A stretch of DNA of 54,919 bases from Sphingobacteriia bacterium. Its GTDB lineage: Bacteria; Bacteroidota; Bacteroidia; Chitinophagales; Chitinophagaceae. Under the pieces are notes generated by a model, which was not told the origin of the DNA, did no database searches, and saw only the letters and a list, made by a program, of their open reading frames with translations. This document shows positions 25,959-34,150 of this stretch, piece by piece (positions within the stretch are counted from its first letter, which is position 1; each line of letters opens with the position of its first letter). The stretch covers positions 1-54,919 of the forward strand of contig JAECQP010000020.1 in the NCBI GenBank assembly GCA_015999745.1, in the 5' to 3' direction. Position numbers and translations under genes: made by a program.

Positions 25959-28565
25959 CTATTTCTTTTTGGACGCAGCTTTTTTGGCGCCTTTTTTGGT
26001 GGTTTTTTTGACGGTGGCCCCGGCTGCTTTTGTAGCTGTTTTTTTAGCGGGCTTCGTTTTTTTCGTGAAAGCGCCCGGAACCTGTTCTTCAATCATTTTC
26101 TTCACCTCTTCCAGCTCAATACCGGCAATGCTTTCTGCTGTATGCTTGTTGCCATCGGCCTGTTTACCCAGCTTCAGCATTTTTTTCTGGAAGCGAATAA
26201 ATGGACCCCATCTTCCATTTTCAATGGCAATTTTATCTTCCGGCCATTGGCGGATATACCGATTGGCTTCTTTCTCCATTTTCTTTTCAATCAGCTCATT
26301 GATATCTTGCTGTGAAAGTGTATCGAAGTTATAGGCCCTGGGTATATTGATATAAAGGTCATTCCACTTAATGAAGGGGCCGAACCGACCCTTTCCTTTG
26401 GTAACCGGTAATTCATTGTAAAAAGCAACAGGCGCATCTGCTTCCTGTTTTTCTTTTATCAGTTGAATAGCTCTTTCCAGATCCATTTCGTGCAGGTCTT
26501 CACCCTTAGGAATGGAAATGAACTGTTCGCCCAGTTTAATATATGGTCCAAATCTGCCCACATTTACAGAGAGTTCCTGTCCTTCAAATTCACCAATGGT
26601 TCTTGGAAGGCTGAACAACTGCATGGCTTCTTCCATGGAAATGGTTTCGATGCTCTGCGACTGCTTCAGTTTGGCAAATCTTGGTTTTTCGTTCTCATCG
26701 GCGGTGTCGCCAATCTGCACCATGGGGCCATAGCGCCCCATCCTTGCAATCACGCGCTTACCGGTTGCCTCATCTATGCCCAGTTCACGTTCGCCCTTGG
26801 CGCGCTCTGCAGTCTCCAGTGTATGCTCAATGGTTTCATGAAAGGGTTTGTAAAAACCGTCGATCATGGTGTTCCATTTCATTTTACCCTCGGCAATTTC
26901 ATCAAACTCCTGTTCAATTTTTGCCGTAAAGCCAAAATCCATGACTTTATTAAAGTGCTGTTTCAAAAAGTCGGTTACTACCATACCCAAATCGGTAGGG
27001 AAGAGTTTGCTTTTTTCCGCACCAGTATTTTCCTGGATAATCTCTTTTTCAATTTCATTGGAAGCCGTCAGCCGCAGGATGGCTGCAGCCCTTTTTACGC
27101 CCTCCTTATCTCTCTTCTCCACATAGTTCCGCTTCATAATGGTCGAAATAGTGGGGGCATAGGTAGAAGGCCGGCCAATACCCAGCTCTTCCAGTTTTTT
27201 TACCAGTGAAGCTTCCGTATACCTTGGTGCCGGGCGGCTGAACTTTTCTGCCGCCACCATTTCCACCAATTGCAGTTGGTCTCCGGCTTTCAGCGGAGGG
27301 AGCATACCTTCGTTGTTTTCTTCCTCTTCTTCATCCTTTCCTTCATTGTATACTTTCAGAAAACCATCGAACTGCATCACTTCTCCGGTGGCAGTCAGTT
27401 GCTCTTTATTGGTACTGATTGAAATTTTGGCGGTGGTCTTTTCGAATGCGGCATCGCTCATCTGGGACGCGATGGTTCTCTTCCAGATCAGCTCGTAGAG
27501 GCGTTTGGTTTCCTCATCCTCCACCGTATGGTTGCCCATATACGTGGGACGGATGGCTTCGTGCGCTTCCTGTGCGTTCTCATTCTTATTTTTGAACTTT
27601 CGGGGCTGGTGATACCTGGCGCCGTAGCTGTCATTGATTTCCTTACTGATATCTGCCAACGCTGTTTCGCTCAAAGCAATACTGTCGGTACGCATATAAG
27701 TGATCTTACCGCTTTCATATAATTTTTGCGCCAGCAACATGGTTCTGCTTACACTGTATCCCAGTTTTCTGGAGGCTTCCTGTTGAAGGGTAGAAGTGGT
27801 AAAAGGGGCGGAAGGAGAGCGTTTGGCAGGTTTTACCTGAATGTCACCAACCTGGTATGCCGCCGATTTGCAACTGTCCAGGAATGCCTGTGCATCTTTC
27901 TGCTCATGCAGCCTGGCCGGCCCTTCTGCTTTAAAAATTACCTGTTTGCCGGTGATATCCGGCGCTTTAAAGAAAGCTTCTATTTTATAAGAACTCTCCG
28001 AAATGAACTGGTTGATTTCCCGCTCGCGCTCCACAATCAGTCTTACGGCTACACTCTGCACACGCCCTGCACTGAGGCTTCGCTGCATGCCAATCTTTCT
28101 CCACAATACCGGGCTTAGTTCAAAACCCACCAGCCTGTCCAGCACCCTTCTTGCCTGCTGTGCATTTACCAGGTTCATATTAATGATTCTGGGATTATCC
28201 ACCGCTTTCCGGATAGCCGGTGCAGTAATTTCATGGAATACAATCCGCTTGGTTACCGCAGGATCCAGGCCCAGCACTTCTGCCAGGTGCCAACTGATGC
28301 TTTCTCCTTCGCGGTCCTCATCCGATGCGAGCCATACTTCGTCTGCTTTCTTCGCCTGTTGTTTCAGCTCCCTTACTACCCGCTCTTTTTCTTCGGGTAC
28401 TTTATACCGGGGCTGGTACTGATTGGTTACGTCAATACCCATATCATCTTTCTCAAGATCTCTGATATGGCCATAACAACTCTTTACCTCAAAATCCTTT
28501 CCAAGGATTTTTTCAATGGTTTTTGCTTTTGCGGGCGACTCTACAATCAGTAAATTTTTTGCCAT
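25959..28565 (-). CDS. topA: DNA topoisomerase I (type IA)
   Basis: Relaxes negative supercoils by passing one strand through a transient nick held by a tyrosine. The 868 aa chain has the Toprim domain at the N-terminus (LIVESPAKAKTIEKIL, with ASDEDREGE) and the type IA core with the active-site Tyr in the segment SGKITYMRTDSIALSE. Past residue ~600 there are no zinc-ribbon cysteines but repeated GRxGP elements (GRYGPMVQIG, GRFGPYIKLG, GRFGPFIKWN, GRWGPFIRFQ), i.e. Toprim C-terminal repeats. The last ~45 residues form a Lys/Ala/Thr-rich histone-H1-like tail, probably for DNA binding. The promoter element lies over the end of the neighbouring hydrolase gene. Confidence 0.98.
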   Translation of the reverse strand: MAKNLLIVESPAKAKTIEKILGKDFEVKSCYGHIRDLEKDDMGIDVTNQYQPRYKVPEEKERVVRELKQQAKKADEVWLASDEDREGESISWHLAEVLGLDPAVTKRIVFHEITAPAIRKAVDNPRIINMNLVNAQQARRVLDRLVGFELSPVLWRKIGMQRSLSAGRVQSVAVRLIVEREREINQFISESSYKIEAFFKAPDITGKQVIFKAEGPARLHEQKDAQAFLDSCKSAAYQVGDIQVKPAKRSPSAPFTTSTLQQEASRKLGYSVSRTMLLAQKLYESGKITYMRTDSIALSETALADISKEINDSYGARYHQPRKFKNKNENAQEAHEAIRPTYMGNHTVEDEETKRLYELIWKRTIASQMSDAAFEKTTAKISISTNKEQLTATGEVMQFDGFLKVYNEGKDEEEEENNEGMLPPLKAGDQLQLVEMVAAEKFSRPAPRYTEASLVKKLEELGIGRPSTYAPTISTIMKRNYVEKRDKEGVKRAAAILRLTASNEIEKEIIQENTGAEKSKLFPTDLGMVVTDFLKQHFNKVMDFGFTAKIEQEFDEIAEGKMKWNTMIDGFYKPFHETIEHTLETAERAKGERELGIDEATGKRVIARMGRYGPMVQIGDTADENEKPRFAKLKQSQSIETISMEEAMQLFSLPRTIGEFEGQELSVNVGRFGPYIKLGEQFISIPKGEDLHEMDLERAIQLIKEKQEADAPVAFYNELPVTKGKGRFGPFIKWNDLYINIPRAYNFDTLSQQDINELIEKKMEKEANRYIRQWPEDKIAIENGRWGPFIRFQKKMLKLGKQADGNKHTAESIAGIELEEVKKMIEEQVPGAFTKKTKPAKKTATKAAGATVKKTTKKGAKKAASKKK

Positions 28566-28666
28566 GTACCTGAGCCGTTTGAAACGGACTTTTTCAGCTT
28601 TTTTTAAATCGTTCTCCTGTCAGAATCTTACCGCTTTCATACGATAGGGGTTCCATTCTATTCATG

Positions 28667-28695
28667 CAATATTAGGTCAAACCTTCAAATCACAA
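28667..28695 (-). promoter_or_regulatory. Putative topA promoter (-33 TTG, -7 TAATATTG)
   Basis: On the minus strand, TTG (28693-28695), an 18-bp spacer, then TAATATTG (28667-28674), close to the Bacteroidota -33/-7 consensus. It overlaps the 3' end of the alpha/beta hydrolase gene. The leader of about 95 nt contains a small palindrome (CCGTTT-G-AAACGG, 28575-28587) near the start codon. Confidence 0.45.
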
Positions 28696-29574
28696 AAAAT
28701 CTCCCGAAGGTCTTCCTGCCAGAAAATGGATAATGGTGTCCCTGGTTTGTTGCTCCTTGTAGATTCGGTTATGCCCCAAACCCTTGGTAATAAAGAATTC
28801 CAGCGAAGAAATCTTTTCGGATAACAAGGGTTTTACGTCGTCAAATGTGCAGATATTGTCTTCCTCATCATGAACCCAGAGGGTGCTTGCCAGTGATTGC
28901 CGGGCCACTCTGGCTACCGAAAAATAGGTAATGGGACGGTTGGCGAGCTGCTCTATATGCGCTTCAAAAGCGCTCACCACCCTGGGGGTGGCGGGGATCA
29001 GTTTAAAGAAATTATCAATAGCGGTCCTGGTTTCTGTGGCCGGTGCAATCAACACGAGTTTTCTTTTGGCGGTATCCGGTAATTGTTCAAATGCCAGCGC
29101 TGCCGCCAACCCGCCCAGGGAATGGGCCACCACACCGTACAAAGGGCCAAAAGCCTGTTCAATGGCCAGGATGGTATCGCGGTAAATAAGCGCATTGATC
29201 TTACGACCATCACTTAGCCCATGTCCGGGTGCATCAAAGGCCAGTACCGTAAACCCCTCTTTTTTGAGGGCCAGTACATAGCTGTCGAACTTATAGGCAT
29301 AACTGCTGAATCCATGTACGATCAATATTTTCCGTGCCTCCGGATCTGAATTTTTCCATTCAAACCCGCGTACGGTTATCCCATTTATTTCCACTGAAAC
29401 CCGGTTGCCCCGGTGAAACACCGCGGGAACGGTTTTTTTTGACCCCGACTTCAAGGGGGTGGAAAACAGGTCAAAAGCCAGCTCGGCTGCTTTTTGCGGA
29501 GCCACCAACCCGATTGTTTTAAGTTTTGTTTTATAGTATCCGATCAGTACACGCTGCTTAAACTGCTTCTTCAT
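28690..29574 (-). CDS. Alpha/beta hydrolase
   Basis: Cytosolic serine hydrolase of 294 aa. The alpha/beta-hydrolase fold is shown by the oxyanion segment LIVHGFSSYAYKFD, the strand VLAFDAPGHGLSDG, the nucleophile elbow AHSLGG with S152, the acid D239 in the segment VHDEEDN, and H268 in the segment GLGHNRI. The sequence is most like carboxylesterases, monoacylglycerol lipases or haloalkane-type hydrolases, and I cannot choose a substrate. No signal peptide is seen. The gene is on the minus strand and its 3' end carries the topA promoter. Confidence 0.85.
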   Translation of the reverse strand: MKKQFKQRVLIGYYKTKLKTIGLVAPQKAAELAFDLFSTPLKSGSKKTVPAVFHRGNRVSVEINGITVRGFEWKNSDPEARKILIVHGFSSYAYKFDSYVLALKKEGFTVLAFDAPGHGLSDGRKINALIYRDTILAIEQAFGPLYGVVAHSLGGLAAALAFEQLPDTAKRKLVLIAPATETRTAIDNFFKLIPATPRVVSAFEAHIEQLANRPITYFSVARVARQSLASTLWVHDEEDNICTFDDVKPLLSEKISSLEFFITKGLGHNRIYKEQQTRDTIIHFLAGRPSGDFL

Positions 29575-29613
29575 GGGGCAAAGATATAATGGAACGGCCG
29601 ACCGGTTGGAAAG

Positions 29614-29645
29614 AATAAAAAAGCCCAGCTATAGACATAGCCGGG
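29614..29645 (-). terminator. Terminator of an unassigned minus-strand transcript
   Basis: On the minus strand: CCCGGCTAT-GTCT-ATAGCTGGG then a T-run. All nine pairs hold in minus-strand RNA (one is G-U), whereas the plus-strand RNA would have an A-C mismatch and no T-run. So it ends a minus transcript coming from higher coordinates. No known gene lies there; the alpha/beta hydrolase only starts after it. Confidence 0.7.
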
Positions 29646-29662
29646 ATAAAAAATCAGGGTAC

Positions 29663-29834
29663 TTAAATTGCTTGCAATATTTTCAGTGTACCATTTTTTG
29701 AATTGGATCCGCCCGCAGGAATACCTGCAAACGGTGGTTTTTCAATAGCTTTATTAATAGAATAATATAATAAGGTATCCAATAGCAAGTAGCAGGGTAA
29801 CTGTTTTGCGGTCCGGAAGATGAATCGATCTCAT
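29663..29834 (-). other. Possible small gene or RNA upstream of the orphan terminator
   Basis: Within the 501-bp gap (29575-30075) the minus strand holds a frame open for 56 codons that ends at 29663, just 18 bp before the orphan terminator. It has no ATG; a TTG at 29788 would give 41 aa (ending FAGIPAGGSNSKNGTLKILQ then AI). A separate ATG frame (29834 to 29754) gives a 26-aa peptide with one hydrophobic segment, offset by one base. This could be a small peptide gene, a frameshifted remnant, or a non-coding RNA of about 170-300 nt. No TAnnTTTG box is evident on this strand. The rest of the gap is AT-rich and shows nothing else but the ferredoxin promoter. Confidence 0.3.
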
Positions 29835-30028
29835 ATTATTCTTTTAAGGGTTGTTGAAGTGGTTGTATGATAGATAATTCCAATACCGTACCAAACAGAA
29901 GCCTTTACCCAAATAATTGAAAATCAATTAAATATATTTTAGATATGAGATTGATTTTTTCCTTTTCTGGACAAAAACTCCCATTTTGGGATAAAAAGCC
30001 CTTTGATGTAAAACTTTTCCTTTTAGAA

Positions 30029-30057
30029 TTGTTTACATATAAATTGAAATACTTTTG
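30029..30057 (+). promoter_or_regulatory. Putative promoter of the ferredoxin operon
   Basis: TTG (30029-30031), an 18-bp spacer and TACTTTTG (30050-30057), a full match to the Bacteroidota -33/-7 pattern. The transcript would start near 30064, about 12 nt before the ferredoxin ATG. Confidence 0.6.
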
Positions 30058-30075
30058 CAAGCCAAATAGCCAGCT

Positions 30076-30411
30076 ATGTACAACATCCATATAAAATTTG
30101 AACAAAAAGACCTGGAGCCGGTAACACTCACCAATATCGCTCCCGATCAAAGCCTCCTGGAGGTATGCCTCGATAATGACATAGAACTCCATCACAATTG
30201 CGGGGCGGTCTGTGCCTGCAGCACCTGTCATCTGTACGTGGATCGGGGCTCCGAATTCATCGAAGAGCTGAACGATCGCGAAGAGGATTTCATCGACAGG
30301 GCGGTTAACCCAAGAATCAATTCCCGTTTAGGCTGCCAATGCATTTTGCAGGAAGGCTCCGGGGACATTCACATTACTTTACCGGATCAAACCCAGTTTC
30401 TGGGAGAATAG
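30076..30411 (+). CDS. fdx: 2Fe-2S ferredoxin (Isc/adrenodoxin type)
   Basis: Small electron carrier of 111 aa with one [2Fe-2S] cluster. Ligands C42, C48, C51 and C87 follow the C-x5-C-x2-C ... C pattern of adrenodoxin-type ferredoxins (segment HHNCGAVCACSTC, with an extra C46 inside). C89 is also present next to C87. In the ISC system this type gives electrons for cluster assembly. The next gene encodes IscX, an ISC-related protein, so the two may act together in cluster assembly, although the IscS/IscU genes are not in the window. Confidence 0.93.
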   Translation: MYNIHIKFEQKDLEPVTLTNIAPDQSLLEVCLDNDIELHHNCGAVCACSTCHLYVDRGSEFIEELNDREEDFIDRAVNPRINSRLGCQCILQEGSGDIHITLPDQTQFLGE

Positions 30412-30445
30412 CGCATACTTACCAATCTAAATCAAGTAATCTGTT

Positions 30446-30685
30446 ATGAGTCATTTTGAACCACCCATTCACTGGAACGATCACGAGGATATTGCCATGA
30501 AGCTGTATGAGAAATTTGGAGACGATTTTAATGAAGGGAAAATTTACCGGATCCGCTTTACAGACCTGCTGGAATGGATTCTTGAAATACCCAATTTTGC
30601 CGGTACCAGGGAACAAAGCACCGAAGGTCATCTGGAGATGATTCAGAGCGCCTGGGTATACGAGTGGAGAGACAATCAGAAATAA
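30446..30685 (+). CDS. iscX: IscX-like Fe-S assembly protein
   Basis: A 79-aa acidic, helical protein matching IscX (YfhJ). Its features are an N-terminal IHWNDHEDIAMKLYEKFGDD segment, the central core IYRIRFTDLLEWILEIPNF, and the final IQSAWVYEW. In E. coli IscX binds iron and IscS and tunes cluster assembly. It begins 34 bp after the ferredoxin, in line with a conserved fdx-iscX order. Confidence 0.92.
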   Translation: MSHFEPPIHWNDHEDIAMKLYEKFGDDFNEGKIYRIRFTDLLEWILEIPNFAGTREQSTEGHLEMIQSAWVYEWRDNQK

Positions 30686-30708
30686 GGTTTTACTGTTCAA
30701 TACATGCA

Positions 30709-31227
30709 ATGAGCCTGGAAAAGCTGAAAAATATTACCTGTTTTATTTTTGATGTTGACGGTGTACTTACCGATGGCAGGGTATTGGTTTTGCCGGATGG
30801 TCTGCTGGCAAGATTCATGAACATCAAAGATGGTTATGCCCTGCAGCTGGCTGTTAAAAAAGGGTATAAGATCATTGTAATCTCCGGAAGTAATTCCCCG
30901 GAAGTAAAGGCCAGGCTGAATAAACTGGGTGTTGCCGACGTGCATATGCAGGTGATTGATAAAGCCGCTTTGCTTCGTTCAATCATGGATCAGGCGCAGC
31001 TTGCTAAAAATGCCTGCCTTTATATGGGCGACGATATTCCCGATCTGAAAGTGATGCAACTGACAGGATTTCCCTGTTGCCCCTCCGATGCTGTTCCGGA
31101 AATAAAAGCCATTGCTGTTTATATCTCCGCGCTGAAAGGGGGAGCGGGTTGTGTGCGGGAAGTGATTGAAAAAGTAATGAAACTGCGGGGAGACTGGAAC
31201 GAAGATGTGCTGGTACCTGCGCAGTAA
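30709..31227 (+). CDS. kdsC: KdsC-like HAD phosphatase (3-deoxy-D-manno-octulosonate-8-phosphate phosphatase type)
   Basis: HAD-family phosphatase of 172 aa (C0 type). From the ATG at 30709 it reads MSLEKLKNITCFIFDVDGVL; D15 is the nucleophile and D17 the acid/base. It also has IIVISGSNSPEVKARLNKLG (motif 2 Ser) and the motif YMGDDIPDLKVM with Mg-binding Asp residues. These match KdsC, which makes Kdo from Kdo-8-phosphate for lipid A core, though NeuA-type relatives share the fold. I chose the ATG because the longer upstream frame (from 30664) overlaps iscX. It fits the envelope-glycolipid theme of rfaE2. Confidence 0.85.
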   Translation: MSLEKLKNITCFIFDVDGVLTDGRVLVLPDGLLARFMNIKDGYALQLAVKKGYKIIVISGSNSPEVKARLNKLGVADVHMQVIDKAALLRSIMDQAQLAKNACLYMGDDIPDLKVMQLTGFPCCPSDAVPEIKAIAVYISALKGGAGCVREVIEKVMKLRGDWNEDVLVPAQ

Positions 31228-31256
31228 TTAACTATACTCACCAATAAAATATTCCA

Positions 31257-32198
31257 TTGAAACTGGTTGCCGCATTTTTCAGACTGATCAGATGGCCCAA
31301 TCTGCTGTTTATCGTTTTAACACAGCTCTTGTTTGAGGTATGCATCTATGAGCGGATTTATCCGGATGCCGTCATCAACGATCCCTCCGAAGGACTCCGC
31401 TTTGCTGCATTGGTGCTGGCTTCTGTTTTTATTGCAGCAGCAGGCTATATCATCAACGACTATTTTGACCAGAATATAGACCAGGTTAATAAACCCGACA
31501 AAGTTGTGGTGAACAGGATTATCGGCCGGAGATGGGTTATTTTCTGGCATATGTTCCTGAGCCTGACCGGAATCTTCTTTACGGCATTTGCTTTACCGGT
31601 ACACCAGTACTGGCACCTGGTACTGGCCAATATGCTCTCTATTGTTGCATTGTGGTTTTACTCCACCACGCTCAAGAAAAAACTGCTGGTGGGTAATGTG
31701 CTGATTTCGCTGCTGACGGCATGGGTGATTGGCGTATTGTTCTTTTCCAAATATCCGTTGAACATCAGCAACCTGCTTTCGGTGCAGCAACAGGAAGCGC
31801 GGTTCTTTCGCCTCATGATTGTGTATACCGCTTTTGCTTTTGTTATTTCCCTGGTCAGGGAAGTGATAAAAGATATGGAAGATATAGAGGGAGACCGGCG
31901 TTATGGCTGTACCACTATGCCGATCGTTTGGGGGATCAATGCAAGTAAAGTATTTGTGGCGGTGTGGGTGATTGTGCTGATTGCAGCGCTGGTGATTCTC
32001 CAGATTTACGCATTGGGCCTGGGTTGGTGGGAGAGTGTACTGTATGCTTTGGTAATGATCGTTACGCCCCTGCTGATTGTGTTACGCTTATTGTTCCGGG
32101 CAGCTAAACCCGAAGACTATCACCGCATCAGCAGTTTGGTTAAACTGGTGATGTTTGCCGGAATCCTCTCCATGTTGTTTTTTAAATTCTACCATTAG
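31257..32198 (+). CDS. UbiA-family prenyltransferase (GGGP synthase-like)
   Basis: Integral-membrane prenyltransferase of 313 aa with about eight or nine helices, using a polyprenyl diphosphate and an acceptor. The two Asp-rich motifs are NDYFDQNIDQVNKPDK (N67, D68, D71, D75) and REVIKDMEDIEGDRRYG. Homologs in Bacteroidota are often named geranylgeranylglycerol-phosphate geranylgeranyltransferase, but the acceptor is unproven. The start is a TTG at 31257: an in-frame TAA lies three codons before it, and no in-frame ATG occurs before the first helix. The segment MKLVAAFFRLIRWPNLLFIV is a typical opening, supporting this rare start. Confidence 0.9.
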   Translation: MKLVAAFFRLIRWPNLLFIVLTQLLFEVCIYERIYPDAVINDPSEGLRFAALVLASVFIAAAGYIINDYFDQNIDQVNKPDKVVVNRIIGRRWVIFWHMFLSLTGIFFTAFALPVHQYWHLVLANMLSIVALWFYSTTLKKKLLVGNVLISLLTAWVIGVLFFSKYPLNISNLLSVQQQEARFFRLMIVYTAFAFVISLVREVIKDMEDIEGDRRYGCTTMPIVWGINASKVFVAVWVIVLIAALVILQIYALGLGWWESVLYALVMIVTPLLIVLRLLFRAAKPEDYHRISSLVKLVMFAGILSMLFFKFYH

Positions 32199-32209
32199 TT
32201 GTACCATAC

Positions 32210-32794
32210 ATGAAGGAAATAATATTAGCTTCTCAGTCTCCCCGTAGAAAACAATTACTGGAATGGGCCGAAATCCCTTTTAAAGTAGTGGTTCAGCCCA
32301 CCGATGAACATTTCCCCGCCGATATGCCGGTAGAAGAAGTGCCCATCCATATTGCCGCTAATAAGGCACTGGCGGTGAGCCAATACCTCAAAGATCAGCA
32401 GGTATGGGATCCGGCACAGGTGATCCTTGCTGCGGATACCATAGTGGTGCTTGGCGAAGAAGTGATCAATAAACCGGCAGACAGGGCCGAAGCCATTGCC
32501 ATACTCAGCCGTTTGTCGGGTAAAGCTCACCGGGTAATTACGGGTGTGGTGTTGTTACAGGGAACTACGCAACAGTCTTTTTCCGTTACCACGCATGTGC
32601 AGTTTCATGCGCTTAGCGCCGAACAAATTGTCTTTTATGTAGATAAATACCAGCCTTACGACAAAGCAGGCGCCTATGCCATCCAGGAATGGATCGGGGT
32701 TACCGGCATTGCTTCCATTACCGGTGATTTCTACAATGTGATGGGGTTACCTGTAAGCACAGTGGTACAGGCCCTGCATAAAATGGGCCTGTAA
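32210..32794 (+). CDS. Maf-like nucleotide pyrophosphatase
   Basis: Maf family nucleoside triphosphate pyrophosphatase of 194 aa, which removes non-canonical or excess nucleotides (dTTP, UTP) from the pool. It opens with the family signature ILASQSPRRKQLLEWAEIPF, and has AADTIVVL near residue 80, the segment SRLSGKAHRVITGVVL and the catalytic region YDKAGAYAIQEW. It lies 11 bp after the UbiA gene and converges on the OsmC gene. Confidence 0.97.
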   Translation: MKEIILASQSPRRKQLLEWAEIPFKVVVQPTDEHFPADMPVEEVPIHIAANKALAVSQYLKDQQVWDPAQVILAADTIVVLGEEVINKPADRAEAIAILSRLSGKAHRVITGVVLLQGTTQQSFSVTTHVQFHALSAEQIVFYVDKYQPYDKAGAYAIQEWIGVTGIASITGDFYNVMGLPVSTVVQALHKMGL

Positions 32795-32842
32795 TCAAAG
32801 CCTTTTACACAGGCAACGGCAGAGAATGATCCGGGGTCTTAC

Positions 32843-33247
32843 TTACCAGTTAAACTGAAAATCGAGTTCAACATCGGGGTGAAGTGATCTTTCAACAGGG
32901 CAGGTGCGGGCGGTTCTTTCCAGGATTTCCTTTTGCTTATCATCCAGGTTCAGCGTTTTCGGAAAGGTAATATGTACTATAACCTTCCCGATCCTTCTGG
33001 GATCGCTGGCCATTATTTTGGTAACGTCTGCAGTGGTTCCGTCCAGTTGAATACCCATTGTTTCGGCCTTAATGCCCATTGTGGTGATCATACAAAGACC
33101 CAGACCAGTGGCAATCAGATCGGTGGGTGAAAAGCGGGCACCCTTCCCCTTATTGTCGGTTGGTGCATCGGTCTCGATGGAGGTTCCGCTTTGGAGGTGT
33201 GTAGCGGTACATCTTAAATCACCATTATAAATAATTTGTGAAGTCAT
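32843..33247 (-). CDS. OsmC-family protein (second copy)
   Basis: OsmC-like thiol protein of 134 aa, distinct from the one at 23263. The redox cysteines are C52 in the segment GLGLCMITTMG and C116 in the segment ARTCPVERSLHPD. It opens TSQIIYNGDLRCTATHLQSG, typical of the YhfA-like branch. The cellular target is probably organic hydroperoxide. It is divergent from the secreted protein at 33287 with 39 bp between the starts. Confidence 0.93.
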   Translation of the reverse strand: MTSQIIYNGDLRCTATHLQSGTSIETDAPTDNKGKGARFSPTDLIATGLGLCMITTMGIKAETMGIQLDGTTADVTKIMASDPRRIGKVIVHITFPKTLNLDDKQKEILERTARTCPVERSLHPDVELDFQFNW

Positions 33248-33286
33248 TGCATCAATTTTGCCATAAATTTACACGTAACAAATCAC

Positions 33287-34114
33287 ATGGAAGTGAAGAA
33301 ACTAATTTTTGTGCTTTTCGTTTTTTGTGGAACCGCGGTAGTGGCGCAGCAAAAGCCTGCATCAACTGTTCTTTCGCGTAATCAGAAAAAGGCGGAAAGA
33401 AAAGAGAAGATCAATCAGTTGATTAAGCAGGAAGAAGAAGGCGCGCTGATTTATCAGAAGCAGGGTGCATTTGGTATTAAGCTGAATACAGACGGATGGG
33501 GCGTATACTACGAGCACGGGAAATATAAAACCCTTACCAAAACCAATCTCTGGTGGCTGGAATTTGGCGAACGCAAACATCCGAAGGAAGAACGCGTTCC
33601 TACCATTACCGCTTCATCGGGCTTTATCATTGTATCCAGTTATATCTATGGTAAGCAAAATAATTTGTACTATCTGAAAGCGGGAGTGGGTCAGCAAAGA
33701 ATGATCGGCGGAAAGGGCAACAAGAACGGAGTAGCTGTTTCTGCTATTTACGGGGGAGGTATCACCGCCGGACTGCTGAAACCTTATTACCTCGAGATTC
33801 AGAATCCCAGTACCAATCTGCGCGAAAGTATCCGTTATACGCCTGCCAACGAAAGCCTGTTCCTGGATCCGACCATCATCCTGGGTAAAGGGGGGCTTAC
33901 CAAGGGCATCGGCGAAACAAAAATTGTTCCCGGCGCCCATGCCAGGGCGGCCCTGCGCTTTGATTACGGCCGTTACAATGAGATGCTTTCTGCCATAGAA
34001 GTAGGGGTAAATGCAGAATATTACAGCCAGAAAATGCCTATTCTGCTGCTGAACAAGGAAAAAAGCTTCTTTTTCAATGCTTACGTGGCAATTACTTTCG
34101 GTAAGAGAAAGTAA
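33287..34114 (+). CDS. Exported protein of unknown function
   Basis: A 275-aa exported protein with a signal peptide (LIFVLFVFCGTAVVAQ, cleavage before QKPAS). After a charged helical stretch (NQKKAERKEKINQLIKQEEE), the rest is beta-rich and resembles an outer-membrane barrel, with GIKLNTDGWGVYYEHG near residue 63 and an end FFFNAYVAITFGKRK. I do not recognise a named family. It precedes lipA, but lipA has its own promoter-like box, so the two may be read separately. Confidence 0.65.
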   Translation: MEVKKLIFVLFVFCGTAVVAQQKPASTVLSRNQKKAERKEKINQLIKQEEEGALIYQKQGAFGIKLNTDGWGVYYEHGKYKTLTKTNLWWLEFGERKHPKEERVPTITASSGFIIVSSYIYGKQNNLYYLKAGVGQQRMIGGKGNKNGVAVSAIYGGGITAGLLKPYYLEIQNPSTNLRESIRYTPANESLFLDPTIILGKGGLTKGIGETKIVPGAHARAALRFDYGRYNEMLSAIEVGVNAEYYSQKMPILLLNKEKSFFFNAYVAITFGKRK

Positions 34115-34115
34115 C

Positions 34116-34123
34116 TAAATTTG
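34116..34123 (+). promoter_or_regulatory. Putative -7 element of lipA
   Basis: TAAATTTG matches TAnnTTTG. It overlaps the TTG that would begin a longer lipA frame (34121), so the true start is more likely the ATG at 34151. Confidence 0.5.
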
Positions 34124-34150
34124 CCGCTCATTTCTGAATCTGAGCATACC

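Noticed and set aside
25766..26092. A Lys/Pro-rich minus frame overlapping the 3' end of topA
   Set aside because: It is an out-of-frame reading of the low-complexity Lys tail of topA and the terminator, with no independent support.
26463..27209. A 248-codon plus-strand frame inside topA
   Set aside because: It lies antisense to well-conserved topoisomerase sequence and shows no domain, so it is a shadow of the real gene.
28575..28587. CCGTTT-G-AAACGG palindrome just before topA
   Set aside because: Six-bp arms are too short and too common by chance to call an operator; kept only as a note under the topA promoter.
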